A stretch of DNA of 64,000 nucleotides from Phytoseiulus persimilis (lineage: Eukaryota > Arthropoda > Arachnida > Mesostigmata > Phytoseiidae), in assembly GCA_037576195.1 (NCBI GenBank), contig CM075103.1, positions 14,694,001-14,758,000 on the forward strand, given 5' to 3'. A model generated the notes under the pieces. It made no database searches and had not been told where the DNA came from. It saw only the letters and a program-made list of their open reading frames with translations. The position numbers and the translations under genes were made by a program. Position 1 is the first letter of the stretch. Every line of letters begins with the position of its first letter. Shown piece after piece: positions 13,573 to 26,500 of this stretch.

Positions 13573-16500
13573 CTGTAATCAAATGAGCGATCGGACCTCT
13601 CTCGAAGGTTGTCCAATCTACTCGGACACTAGCAGCTCGTGGTTCTTCCTATCCGTTCCAAGCAAAGTACCCAGCACAGGACCTAGGCCGGCAATCATCC
13701 GGGGAAAATGATCCAGGGCTGGAACAGGCCACCTCACCCTTGATTCATTTCTCAGAAAATCCGGGATTCCCAGGCACGGCGCGGTGTTTCGTGATATTCG
13801 AAAGAAAAGCCTCGAGCTAGTTTAAACAAAACCGTTTACATTGTAGACATTTATTCATTTCCGTTCCGTGTCTCGCGTTATTCGGCTCTTGAATAATGTC
13901 GCATTCATCCTCCATTGGGTCTCGGCACCGTGGCCGATCAATGGCATCACATTCTCCCTAAACGTTTCCTCTAGATCCATCCACACGTCTCATCATATTA
14001 ACATCACGTATTGTGGCTATTTTTATTCTTATTATTCCAACTAGTACTTCTGCCTCTTGCTCTGGTAGTGCTAGCGACAACCTGTAGGCAGTCTTGGTCA
14101 GCGGTTTTCTCTCCACTTCAAAGAACTTTTACAAGAACGGTTTGTTCCAGCGTCCCGGCGAGGAAAAGTCAATTCGACTGAACTTGGTTTGAAATTCATG
14201 GAAAGAATATCGGTTATAGTACAAACTTCAAAGACATGATGAGAATCAGGCAAGGAGGGGTGCCCTTCATGGTCCTTCGACGATCCTCGTCTCTACCCTC
14301 GAGCCGAAAGACACTCTGCGGCACCGCACACAGACACACACATTCACTCACACGCATGCACACAGGCTTTGCAAGCGTGGTAAGTGCTTACAGTCTTAGT
14401 AGGAGGCTTATTAAAGATTTATCTCGGCTCACATTATATACAGCAACGCGACAGAACACCGAAAACCGTGTGGGTCGTACGTTTCCGACCAATGCGCTGA
14501 ACACTAACGTCCCCACTTCTGAGACTGTCGACGCCGGTTTGCCCTGTTGGTTCTTCAGCCTCGAAGTTTCCCGTCCCAGAACAGAAGGCTCTCGGTCAAG
14601 GGTTGTTCGCCTTGTTCTCCGAATGACATTCATTGTTCCGCCGAATCCCGTTCTAATACCTTGTTATGATAAAGCTCTCATTGAATGGTGGGACATCGTT
14701 TTCCAGAGGTCCCTAACAAGTGACCACAACAATCGGTCGAGATTCTCACCCGGCCCGCTCCGCCGTCGGAGCCAGCTCAATGTCTCTACCACCTCCATGA
14801 TCTTGTCCGGTCGATTCATTCCCTTATTTCAGCTATATCTATATACTTGTAGAATCATATATAGTCGGTAGGATTATTCGGCTGTCCTGTAAGAATAAAT
14901 ATTGCATACTCTGAACCACAAGTAACAACGGGTCCTTCGCGAAGCGCCGAAGAGACCATGGTAATACTCTATAAAATATTATTCGTTTGATTGGCACGTT
15001 TCGATGCACGCTTCACAACGTCGCTATTTTCATTCTTCGTCGGACGGAGTGAAATACCGGAGAAAGCAGCAACCTTTTGGTGTCTCAACAGACCGAGAAC
15101 TCCGCAGATCCGCGTCTGGCTTCGACTTCGAACCGAAAGATGTAGGAGAACAGTTTTCCGAGAGAAACGACAAGAAGAGAGAGACAAGGAAACCACGGGG
15201 ATAGCGAATGGATTCCTCAATCGAAGACGCGGCGCACGCTGGGAGGACCTATTCGTGGGGACTCGCAACCGGGAGCGGGAGATTTCAAGTTTTAGCGGAT
15301 CACAGAGCTAAGGACGCATCCATGATTCGCGACCTATCTACGCATTTGCTCACCAGCAGTTCATCTCTTCTTCAACACACATACTTCTAACGCCAAACAG
15401 CATCAAGAGTCAGTGATTTTGCTCGCTTTCCGAGGTCTCTAAGAGACAACATGAAAGCTCAGGGACAGGTTTCCTCATTTGGGATTGATTCCGGAGAAAG
15501 GGACCGGCGAGCAGCTCTCTAAACGCCCGAACGCCGAATCCTCCACGACTCCTGGAGCTTGAAGAAAATTTTTCGTTTCCATTCAGGATGAGATCTTGAA
15601 TACTTCCTCGCTGCTGTTCCTCCTTAATTTACAGATGCCACCCAACAACAGATGTTGCCCTCGCATTCGAAGGGCAGCCGAATTCGACGGACTCCAACGT
15701 CGCTCCGTCAAGAGGAGCCGAAGTTACGTAGCTAATCAATTGCGGCTAAAGTTCACTGGAGAGCGCACCCCCGGCCTCCCTGTCCTCTTCCCGTCACGCT
15801 CTCGTTTCGATCATTGGATAGGCCCTGGCTCGCGGGATCAACGAAGGAACACGGTTGCCGAATCCAAATAAACTATGGCTGGGTTCGCTCGATTCACTGG
15901 TGTTATCCCTTTGAGTAGAATTCGCCGGCGGCGGCGGCACGTCTCAGATCGGTTGCTTTCTGGCTCTCGTTGTTCGTTGGCAGAAGTTTGTCGCGAACGC
16001 CGATTTCCGAAGCGAAGTTGAGATCCACCGGACCGGAAAGGATTAAATCATGAAGAAGGGTGGCAGCTTCAGATCAGGATCGAAGTCCATCAGAGGATCA
16101 CTAGGAGTGCCGTCTAACGACGAGGGCGAACACGACGGCGATGGCTAAAAGTCAGGTGATTATTTTTGAATCGATTCCGATCAAGGAGCTTTCGTCACCG
16201 AAAACTCAAACACAGCAAGCGTAAGTTATGCGAAGCCTCAGGTTAGGAGAAGAAAGAAGACCGCAGGCGCTTTCCCGCCAACGCTCAGAATTCTACAGTC
16301 ACCGTTCTGGCGACATGGTCTCGGAAAGCGGTTGCACGTCAGACAGAAAGATCAGTCGGTCGGCTGGTTGGTTGGTTGGTCGGTCGGTCGGTTGGTTGGT
16401 TTACTGGTTGGTAACAACTCGTCTAACTGACGGCTCGTCCGCCCGCCCGCCGGACGTAGAACGTCGCCAAACTACTCGAAGCAAAACACTTCCGATATTC

Positions 16501-17049
16501 ACAGTCGTTCGATGGTCCCTCCGTTTTGAAAAGTGTCAGTTATTCGTCTCTGCGTCAACCATCGGAGCAGTCGCGCGTTCTCGTCCGGGCGAACGATCCG
16601 CGATCAACAAAAGTCGAGGGAGGTCATGGCGAATATCGACAGGAAAAGTTCCCTGGGTGACAATACACTTCAGGACGTATAGAATGCCCATTCGAGGCCG
16701 CATCGAAAACTTGAACCGAAGCGCCTCGTCCATTCGCGCTTTGTATCTCGACTCAGAGCCTTGCGGTTATTCCTACAATAACGCGTCGCGTCTGTAGCGT
16801 TCTAGACGGCATCCCAATTCCACCCCGAGAATGGAACGGAGGCGGTAACAGCGAAGGTGCTGCAGCTCTTCCGCAGTTAGAGTCAGAGAGCTTCGGCGGT
16901 CAATTCGAGCGATGCAGGTGGTACTGCCTCAACTTGGAGATTTCCCGGCCGTCCGAAAAGTTAATAGCAACGAGCGGGCAGTGAGAATGACTAGAAACAG
17001 CGGGCTTCGAGAAGTGAGAGGAAATCAACAGCATGTAGCAGGAACCTAC
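13573..17049. other. No recognisable gene; possible SRF intron or 3' region
   Basis: This lies 3' of the second SRF exon on the minus strand, so it probably contains the rest of that gene (intron, remaining C-terminal exons, 3' UTR), but I could not identify those exons. A 211-codon plus-strand frame at 14,236-14,871 has no family resemblance and erratic codon use. A short plus-strand frame from 16,050 reads MKKGGSFRSGSKSIRGSL and stops after 32 codons; it is unassigned. Confidence 0.4.
16354..16411. repeat. (GGTT/GGTC)n imperfect microsatellite
   Basis: About fourteen GGTT, GGTC or GGCT tetramers lie in an interrupted run. It resembles the TCGG run at 211-234 in unit but is more degenerate. 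Confidence 0.8.
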
Positions 17050-18625
17050 CTTGATGTCTTCACTGGAGCTTTCCTGGTTCAGGATGTTGTACGAAAGATC
17101 AGTTTCTTCGTATCCTGTAGCGGCCATGCGCTGATCTGCGGGATTCACTGAATTCTCGTCGGGGGAGTTCAAGCATGTCTGTATTAGTTGCTTGCCGGAC
17201 TCGGAGGTTATCATCGGTTGAAGTTTTCGTGTGGCGAAAGTGTAGACGTGGCCAGTTTCAGATGCGACAAGCAACATCACCTGGGTACCCGTCAGAGTCG
17301 AGAGTTCGTACGCCTGCAAAGAAGCAACGAACGTTGAAAAGCTGGCTCGACGGTTCCCAGTATCTTCGCGGTACCTAGCTTCCCAGATGGGAAACCAACG
17401 CGTCCACCAAAACAAGGCAGGACACAAATGCTCGGGGAGGGTGTGAATCGCGTCATGAAGTTCCCCGACCCCTAGGACGACGGAAACCCCAAAATCTCCA
17501 TCCATCTGTAAGTCGTGATTGTACCGAGCAGGAATCGTGTGAGACGGAGGGAAACCTAGTGAGGGATATCAGAGCTCAGGAGGCTACAGGTTCGAACCGC
17601 TTGTGAATGAAGAACCTCGGAAGCTTGTCCTGATCCAATATCAGAGTCTGAGTTTCCAAATGCAAGCGCATGACATGGAAAACTTGCAGGACCTCGACTT
17701 CGCATGTTTCCCACGGAAGGGCACGAATGCGTCGACAGGGGAAGGAGACTTGAACTCTGCACCTGAAGTGGAATTCCCTAAACGCCGATTTTTCGCTCCT
17801 CTACTCCGTCATTCACAAAGCTCCCGAATTTGAAAAGAGCTGAGCGTGATTGGAAACGAACTGATTCTCGGAGAACAGAAAACCCTGAAAAGTCTCCTCG
17901 GCGGTTTCCTCGGGCGACTGCTCGGCACGGTTCGAAGAATTTCCGCGAACGGGTTTCCCGAGAGCAGAACATAGCGTCCGGAAGGCTTCGGAAAGAATTC
18001 TCGAGGCACCCGAGTCGTTTGTTTAGATTCCGAAAGCACTCGTCAGAGCCATCGAAACGTCCTATAGAAGCATCACAGGAGACTGAAGCACACGAGAGCC
18101 ACAAGTCCGCAGACGCTATTCCGTGAATAAACTCCGGAGGAACACTTTATCCGTCCTTGCACTCACTATGCGCGACGTTCCGTTATAAGTTGGAATTTCA
18201 GAGACTGACACACGAACCTTTTTCATGATTCCGGTTTTCCTTTTCGAAAAAGTTGTATACCGTCGGAGCTTGTTGTTGATGAATTCCATCTTGATTTTCA
18301 CTCGGCCCTTCGTCTTCTTGCCGTTCGGTGGAGCTTGAGTCGTGGGGGCCTGAGACCTCTTCGCGACAACAAGTTGTGCCGGCGAAGTTGAGGGACCCGG
18401 AGGATTGGTCGGAACTCTCTGGTCTTGCGGAGTAGACGGCTGCATCGGAGTCAACTCCGGCTCTTCAGTCAGAGAACTGCGTTTCGAAAGAAGCATGTTC
18501 GGGTCTGCCGTTGCCGTCAAACTATGGTCGAAGTTTAATCCGAGTGATTTCAGGTCGTCCATGTTGTAAGTTTGCATGGAGTTCAGAAAACTCTGAAGAG
18601 TTTCCGAATCGGCGTTTGTGATCAT
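17050..18625 (-). CDS. SRF: Serum response factor (MADS-box), 3' end unresolved
   Basis: DNA-binding transcription factor of the type II MADS family; SRF proteins bind CArG boxes as dimers and drive growth-response and muscle/cytoskeletal genes. Exon 1 is 18,218-18,625 (136 codons, ATG in context CCAACCATGA). Exon 2 is 17,050-17,313 (88 codons). The 904-bp intron begins GTTCGT, ends TGCAG, and is phase 0. The MADS core starts near residue 102 with KGRVKIKMEFINNKLRRYTT, runs across the splice (…TGIMKK / AYELSTLTGTQVMLLVASE) and ends near LIQTCLNSPD. The SRF-specific DQRMAATGYEETDLSYN follows, which excludes MEF2. The N-terminal 100 residues are Ser/Pro/Thr-rich. Exon 2 ends at an AAG/GTAGGT donor, so the C-terminal activation region lies further left and was not found; only 224 residues are modelled. 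Confidence 0.93.
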
Positions 18626-19947
18626 GGTTGGACACTGGCGGAGTCGTCGATCACCGCGTGGATCCTTCGCCTACAATTCTGCTACTTAGGTGACTCTTCA
18701 CTGCTTCTACTGCAACGATGTCGCCTAACTCGACTCGAATGGTCGACTGTTGACACTGTGATGCCGGTTTGAGGTTTGACTTGTCGTCTTCGTGAAACTG
18801 TCACTATTGGAGCACCCTTCCCACACGAGTGTCTCGAGTCAACTGAATGCCACAGTTCTCTTTACACAGATTTTATTCACTGCATTACAAGACACAAACT
18901 CACTGCTCACTCACATCGTTCACCAGCACATCGTCATGCTTCCCCCTCTCCACACGGAGTGCCCGCCCCGCCGCCAAGTCGGCGGCTTCACCAGGCGCCG
19001 CAGTGACAATCGGTGAGCCTGTCGCTGGAGTCTTCATTGGAGCTACTAAAGTCGTAACATATATGAATCTGCTGCTCGATCGAGCTTCACGCAACAATGC
19101 CCGATGGACATCTGACAAGAAACTTCGGGAGGAATTTCCATACTGTTCAGTGTCTTTCTGTCTTTCAGTGTCTCTCAGAGACGACCTCCTTTCGGATCCG
19201 GAAACACATCCGCTCTTCCCCCATTGCTAGGAAGATTTGAGCACTCCGTGGACCGGAGTCGCATACAATCCAGAAACTACACTCTTTTCACTAGTATGAA
19301 GAGAATCGTTGTCCGAACACCACTCCGCACGGAGCCGCACGATGAATGGCAACTGCGAATCTCGAGGCCGATGAGAAATACCCCCTCAATATTGCTGTTT
19401 CGTGGGTCGCCCTCGAAGAAGCGGATCTCGAAGCAGAAAGCTCAGTAATCTGTGGAAGTTCCACGGTGAACCGGAGGAATCAGCATTCATCATTGATGAA
19501 GGCGATCGGAGGCTGACCAGGAGCGGAGGCGACCGTAGCAGCCGCTAAGCTGGCCCGAACACGCCGTTCCCCGCCAGCAGCTTCACGACTTCGTATTTGA
19601 CTGAGCGGCTTCCGTGGAATAAACATCTGATGCTCTGGATCACTGTGTGCGCTCAAATTATCGATGGCTTGATCACCGCAGATGCTCCAGATGTAGCTTC
19701 ACTGTGTGTTTTTTGTCGGTGATACCGTTAGCTCTATCTGCCCTTCCATAGCTTGGCAACGCGGCCCTCTTGGCCTCACGGGGCGTCCCTAGTTCCACTT
19801 GCGTGAGTTCTCCCCAGATTTGACAATCTGGAAATATTCCCGCACTTCAAATCGACTGCTCATCAGTTCGCTAGCCTCATTTGATCCGATTAAACTTCTC
19901 TGTTGTAACTTCTCTGATCGCTCTCATACTGCAGGCGAGCAAAAGTC
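18626..19947. other. Shared upstream region of SRF(-) and transporter(+)
   Basis: Divergent intergenic interval holding the 5' flanks and probably 5' UTRs of both genes. Only short overlapping frames are present and no clear TATA element was placed. A GC-rich stretch lies near 18,960-19,010. Confidence 0.6.
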
Positions 19948-21780
19948 ATGAAGCGCGGAATCATTGACAACCCACACTCGGAGCGCGGCGGACTGTGCGC
20001 GAAAGTCGGCTTGCTGCTCAATCTGGTGCTGTCAGTCTCTGCAGTATCAGCTCACAAATATCTCTTCGTTGCATTCAACTACCCAAATCTGGTGACGACC
20101 CTGACGCACCTCGGATTTAGCACCGTTTGTATTCATACAGCTGCCGGTTTGGGGTGCTTCACCGTCGTCAGAATCCCGTGGAGGCCTGTCTTGATTCTCA
20201 GTGTAGGATTTTGTATGCTTGTAACTTTCGCCAACCTATCGCTGCAATACAACACGCTGGGAACATTCTTGATGCTGAAAACCACGACTTTGTTCTGGAT
20301 TCCGGTGAGCTCGCGAAACTCGAGGGTTCTTGATTGCCTGTCGGCTGTCCCGCGTGGTATAGAGCTGTCAACCCACCTTACGCTCCCTTTCATCGCATTC
20401 CAGGCAGTGCATCTCGTGAAGTACAAATATGTGTATTCTCGGAAGACGCTATTAGCACTCAGTCCGGTGGCTGTTGGTGCCGCTCTACATTTCTACTACG
20501 ACATCCATTTGAACCTCCGAGGAGTCTCGTATGGCTTGCTTTCGGCGGTGGCGACATCTTTCTATCAAGTCTACGTTTCCGAGAAGCAACGGGAGATGCA
20601 GGTAAGCTCCGAGGAGCTCGACGTGCTCATCGAGCAAGAAGACGAGGGCTTCTCACCTCGGTGCTCGGCTCGGAGCTGTGGTTTCTGAGTATGGTTCGTC
20701 AGGAGCAGCGACTAGGACTGGAGGATGGAACTTGGAACGACGTTCTTCGCTTCCAGGTGAATTCGCTCCAGCTCTTGTTTTTCGAAGCGCCGATTGCAGT
20801 CGTGCTCTCGATACCCCCCGTGCTGTATTTCGAGCTGCATGAAGCGAGAGCCGCGCTTCGGACGCCCGATTCGATTCTAGTTTATCTTGGTGAGTTCCTT
20901 CGCCATCTGCTGGCACCGTGGACAACTGAGGAGGGATCATAACGGGATCACGGTGATTCCGTCACGATCCTTCGTGAAATCTACTGAAAAGCCTTCACTC
21001 TCTAGTTGAAAAGCACTCTCCATTGCACGGGTTTTCTCCAATCGGAGAACCCTTCCCAGAAGTTTAAGCAAGTAACTGTTAGGACTTAGTTGCTCAAAAA
21101 AAAACTTTGATGGAACGGCATACAGATCAGTGGTACACGAGCTATGTACCGTGACTCGTTTTCTGGTATTTCGCGATGGAATATCCGTGGAACACTGTTT
21201 TCCGTCCTCCCGACCGGACCATCTAGATTTATTACTCGGGATCAAACGAGTGGCGAACCGCTTGTGTCACCCGTTCTCGCGACTTTTAAGCCACAGGAGT
21301 TCCTTCCCAATTGAGGGGAGTGAGGGAAATAAGCGGAGTTCTCCGCGGATGGAACGGCCCTCCGGGAGGATTCCGCGTTCAAAGGAGGTTGAGGAACACT
21401 GCTGTTGTGGACCGGTGCTGTCTAACAAACGCTTATCTTTCGCAGGATTGAGAAACGCGAAGGCATGCTCTCATTCAGAGAGCGTTTATTTAGCTAGATG
21501 AATCAAGAACTCCGTTCAAGTTTCCGCTCAGAGGGTGCTCATTTCAGGCATATCTTGTGTGTGTGCAAGCTTCGTTCATTTCACCACGCACTGGACCATT
21601 GGTAACACGACTTGCACGGAGTATAATGTCGTCAGTCAATTCAAATTCGCCTCCACGCTGATCATTGCGTATACTTTATTCGATACAAAGTCGGTCGTGT
21701 TTGGTCAGATCGTCGGCGATGTCACAGCACTTTGTGGAATAATAATTTATACACATCTCAAGGTTCGTTGCCCACAGTGA
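19948..21780 (+). CDS. SLC35E3-like nucleotide-sugar/drug-metabolite transporter
   Basis: Multi-pass Golgi-type solute carrier of the triose-phosphate/nucleotide-sugar transporter (TPT/EamA) superfamily; substrate unknown. Exons are 19,948-20,304, 20,404-20,601, 20,757-20,889 and 21,548-21,780, joined in phases 0, 0 and 1, giving 306 codons, the usual length for the family. Visible family features are LNLVLSVSAVSAHKYLFV in the first membrane segment, FANLSLQYNTLGTFLMLK, the YYDIHLNLRGVSYGLLSAV segment, SFYQVYVSEKQREMQVNSLQ across the second intron, and a last exon with THWTIGNTTCTEYNVVSQFK plus two hydrophobic helices. The best resemblance is to SLC35E3, from IGNT and LQ.NT motifs remembered for that subfamily. 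Usual splice signals; the donor at 20,890 is GTGAGT. Start codon context is AAAGTCATGA. Confidence 0.88.
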
Positions 21781-23581
21781 AGACCCGAAGAGATGGCAGG
21801 GTTTTCGAAATTAGTCTGTTCGTTTTAATTCATATCTGGAGATAGCTCAACCCTCCGAGACCAAGTCTGCATGCGAATACTGATAACTAACTGTGCCCTT
21901 CTTCGACAGTTGGTCGAAGTCACACAGGAGCGAATCGACAGGAGAGACAGAGTGGTTTTCCCCACTAGACGGGTCTGAAGTGAACCGGAAGAGCCAAACA
22001 GGGTCAACATTGAAGAGACATTCCACCTTCCGATCCCGTCTCCGATTTGAACAGTGTATAGGGTCTTCATAGGTACCGGGAAGAGCGAGGATGAGACATC
22101 ACGTGAATCCGAATCCTAGTCTAATAAATTATCTCCTAGAAGGGGGCGTTTCACCCAGATATGTCGAAGCGCTGAACTGTGAGCTTTTACTCGTCCCCGC
22201 TCGTGCTGTGTACTACTGATATCAGAGGATTCCATTGAGCGCTCCACTCATCAAAACTCGCATTTCACAACACCCAAGTCGGAGAGCACAAACTTTGTCA
22301 GAGAACCTCTGCGTTGATGCAGTCGGTTCCAGGATGAAGAACGTCTGGGTGGACCCCACCGAATGGGTGAGAGGACCTTGTGGAAAGTGAGTGAAACTCA
22401 CGTGTACGAGACTTCAAGAAAATTCGATTCTGCCAAAGATACTCTCCTGGTCTCCTCGAGTTTGGAAACCCTCGTCCGAGTTGAAGCACTGACAGCAAAT
22501 TTGAGGCTTCCCGTCGAAGGCCCAGTCTTATCATCCAACGCTGCGGGTGTGCGATGCACTGATCCACCTTTGACGACTCGGCGTGACAAATGAATGCCCA
22601 ACGAGCAGAATCAGCTTATCTAGAACGTCTCGAAATCCTCGCGATTCGGTAGGTTTTCCCAAAGAACATTGCCCTGCAATCTCTGGTGCTCAAAGAACAG
22701 AAAACTGACGGATACCCGAGTCTCCCCTCTTTCGAAGAGCAGTCGATCGACTCCGACAATGGGTCGCGCGACGCGAATCACCGGTGAGCCGCAAATGCGA
22801 CTCTCTGTGAGCCGCCAGATTCGTCAGGGAACTTCTTCTTAAGCTGCTCGGAAGACTCAGTAGACTTCTAGTTTAACATGCTTCGAACGAATCTCCCGTT
22901 CGGATGTGCAACGAACAAGAATTGAGAGTTTCTCAGCCTAATGCGGAGAGAAAGTTTGTTCCGCATCAGATTCGGAGGGGAAAAGGCTGGAGCTCTTTGC
23001 GAGACACCGAAGCTGGCTTCAGAAAATGTTCCACTCGGGTAACTCTTGAGAGTGTGTCCCTTTTCCGCAATGATTGGTCAGCAGGGAGCAATATGGACTC
23101 ACTCAGGTCTAAATATTCAGGCAAAGGGGACTCTGGGGGCTTTGAGTGCGGTGATCTTAGAATCATCCATCACGGAAAGTGCTCCGGGTACAATCCATGT
23201 CCAAGACGGCAGCCGAATCCCGAAACCTCGCTTCGGTTGTTATTTAGAGGGTGAAATCAAGTAATAAAGACGTCTCTCAGCGATTACCGAGGAGCAGGTG
23301 CCACGAGGTCTGTACGGATCTGGAAAATATTGCTGTTCGTTGTCCGTGCCGGTGGTAGATGAATTGATGCCGCGCGCGAAGCAGTCGGTTTTCGCGCAGC
23401 GTGATTCGTTTTTGGTGCTTTACGACACCGTGGTGCGGGAGAGGGAAACATTTGAAAACTCATCCGCTTTGAAAAAGTCAGGCGGTGATGTCGTGTTGAT
23501 TGTGCCGATATCGAATGATTGTTAGAGTTTGACAGCAGATCATTTTCCGTTCAGAGTTCGATCGTGTCACAGGTGAACGAA
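21781..23581. other. Intergenic, upstream of kinesin-5
   Basis: No gene recognised. Short frames only on both strands. It contains the 3' flank of the transporter and presumably the promoter and 5' UTR of the kinesin-5 gene; no convincing TATA element or CpG-rich core was seen. Confidence 0.55.
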
Positions 23582-26500
23582 ATGAGCGCCAAGCACAGCC
23601 TGCAAGCAGAGAAGAATCAAAACATCAAGGTTTATGTACGATGCAGGTGAGTCCAGCAACGGCCGTTTCCGTTCAGGTTTTCGATAAGCTCGAAGCAGGA
23701 GAACATCAGACTGGAGGCAGATTGGACCGACGAAGGTTCTGAGTTCCGTTCCAAGTCGTCGACTGCAACTGACTTCTTATATGCTCCTAATCTCCCGAAT
23801 TCATCGATGCTTAGCGCCATTTTTAAAATTATCGTGGCGGGCAGCGCGGTCTACCCAAACTTCGACCCAGAGCTTCTTTCATTTGCTGGCAACGATAAGG
23901 CGGGAGAATTCTCAGTTCCCGAATGTTTCGTTATACGGGTGATATCAGCTGTTGTTGGGTTTCGGCTGGGGCCCGGAAGCTTATGCACGAACCTATGCAT
24001 GGGGAAACTGCACGATACGCACGGAAATATGCTCGGTAAAAAGCAATATACGCGCGGAAACATGCATGTGACCATGCGGGAAAAGATGTGTGGATCGAGA
24101 AAACCCGCGGGAAAGAGGAACCGTGTCTAAAGCTTGACGAAACTATAGCTACCCTGAGTCAGACCGGTGTCGATCGGAATTTTCTGATCCCAGCGTCACC
24201 TCAAGCCCGCGAAGAGATGCATGAAGTCGTCTCCGGGTACCAAATGCCCGTTGATCTAGATATCACAGTAATGATCCCCAAGGCTGGAACATATCGCAAG
24301 CGAGAGTCGCTCGACGGACTTGGCAGCCCCTAGTCCCATGCAGAATGTGCCACCATAAGGGATTTAGAACTTGATCAACTGATGCCAGACAGAGTGCTGG
24401 AGAGCTTATTTTACGACGCTCAGATGACTGACTATCATACTGTGCGGGATCGTTGTGCTGGATCTCTCAGGGCTCGCGGGAATCTGAGTTCACGTCACAA
24501 ACAGTATCGCCAAGTTTCAGACAACCGTGGGAAGACCGGAGCCCTCGGCTCGGTGTCTTGTGCAGCAGTCTGGATCAGACTCATTGTCTAGTGCTGGGGA
24601 CACTTTGTGCTCAATAGCTTTCCCCGGAGCTCGAACGCCCACTCAAAACCACCAGGCATAAGGAAGCCTCGGACGCCGAAAATTCAATCCGGACAAGAGA
24701 GAAGAGCGGTTCGCGAGGCCCGAATCGGGCCGACCACGAACCCATCCAGGCCCGGGCTCTATGAGGCCCTGACGGCGTTATACTTTTTTGAGGAACTTCG
24801 AAACGAACGTTTAGAAGAATTTCTCGAACCCCAGTGTTGCTAGCATGTGCCATCTCCGACCAGTTCCCGAGGCGTCTCGTGATGGTATGAGATAACTCTG
24901 AAGAGAAGAAGGGATTCGGCCTGTGGTTCGCCCCTATGGGTGTTCAGTGATTGGCATGCGGAGCTCTACTCTCCTGCAGGAGGCTGACAGTCCTGCGGTA
25001 TTTCGAAACCGAGCTTGAACGCGTGCTCCTCTTCGTCACCGACGCAGCTCCTTCCATGAGGGAAGCTGGTCAATTGCTGCGAGAACTTTGCTCGAGGATG
25101 TGCCCTGTTTGGCGCAAGGACTCTACAGAGTCGCAGAAGAAGTTCGGCAGACGCAGATGATCTCACAGTCGGGATGGACGAGATCTTCCTGAAAGCGCCG
25201 CCCAGAGTTCAAGCGTTCAGAGCCGCTGTGGACTTTCCCTTGCCACCGTCTCCGATTGTCACGCGTTGGGAGACTTGGATCCAGGGCGCCGCTTTCTAAG
25301 CGTCTCATTTAGAAAACCTCGAGAACCTGATCAGGGACCAACCCGAAGCCGATGAGGCTGTTCCGATTCCAAGAGCTAGACGAGTCTTCGCATGAAACAA
25401 ATCTTGCAAGCATGAGTAGCATGTTCGAAGCGCTGTCAACGATAATCGAAAAACTAGGAACGACGATCATGCCACTCGCGGACGTGATAAGTTCAATTCG
25501 AGAAAAGCGTTCTAGAATGAGGAAAGGTTGAAGTGAACAAAGTAGGATTGCAGCGACTCTCTGGCACCGCTGCCTCCCTGCAGGTCGATTGAAGCGAGGC
25601 GATCATCGGAGTCATCGAAAATTACGCTGTCAATGATCGCGATTCCAATTTGTTCGTGCAGCCTCTGACGGGAACAGGACTCCCTCAAAATCCAAAGCTT
25701 TCCTGCGTGATAAATTCAGGCACCCGAGTGATGCGCTACATCAGAGGAAAACACACCCAATTGAAGTCACGCTTTACAACCGTGCGCCTTCGGTCTATAA
25801 GTCTCATGAAGCACCACGCTCAGTCAGTCCAGTAGCATCAAATAGTATCAGTACCACAAAGTCCATCACCAATGAGCGGTTGTTCACTGACCTCAGTACA
25901 TTTGTTACTTCATAACAGCAACCATCTGACATATTCGTGAGTTCTCTAGAGTCTTCACGTTTATCGTGCACTGATGCAGCAATCAACTCTGACTCTAGTC
26001 CACAAACATATTGCAGACTCCATGTGCATGAACTTCCGGCCCTAGTTATAACGGAGATACCTCCATTTTACACTGAGATCGTTCGGGTTGACACCCATCT
26101 TCGATTCTTGAACGAAAGCGGAGACGACGTCAATGAGAACCTGGAATCTATCGTAACGAATCTTACAGAAACAACAATCTGACCACTTCTATAGTGAACA
26201 GAAAGTGGCTCAAGCTGTTGAAATAACCTCTTCCGTCACCTGTTGATTCGGTTCGGAACGAATTCGATTTGGTCCGGTTGGAAGCGATGCGTCAAGCCTT
26301 GATCCTCCCTCGTAACTCCTGCTTTTCCTACTCCAGGCCCATCAACGAGCAGGAGCGCAAGGCGCGGAGCCAAATGTGTGTCGATGTGTCGGAATCGAAG
26401 AAGAGCATCACGGTCAAGAGTCACCACGAAAAAACGTTTACTTTCGACGGAACCTTCGGAAAGGACTCTACCCAAATCGACGTCTACAAGAACGTGGTTC

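Noticed and set aside
14236..14871. 211-codon plus-strand frame
   Set aside because: No family resemblance, erratic codon use, and it runs through CA-rich simple sequence; probably chance.
24001..24100. Degenerate direct repeats around ACGCACGGAAATATGC
   Set aside because: Similarity among the segments is too weak and irregular to call a tandem repeat or a control element; it lies in kinesin intron 1.
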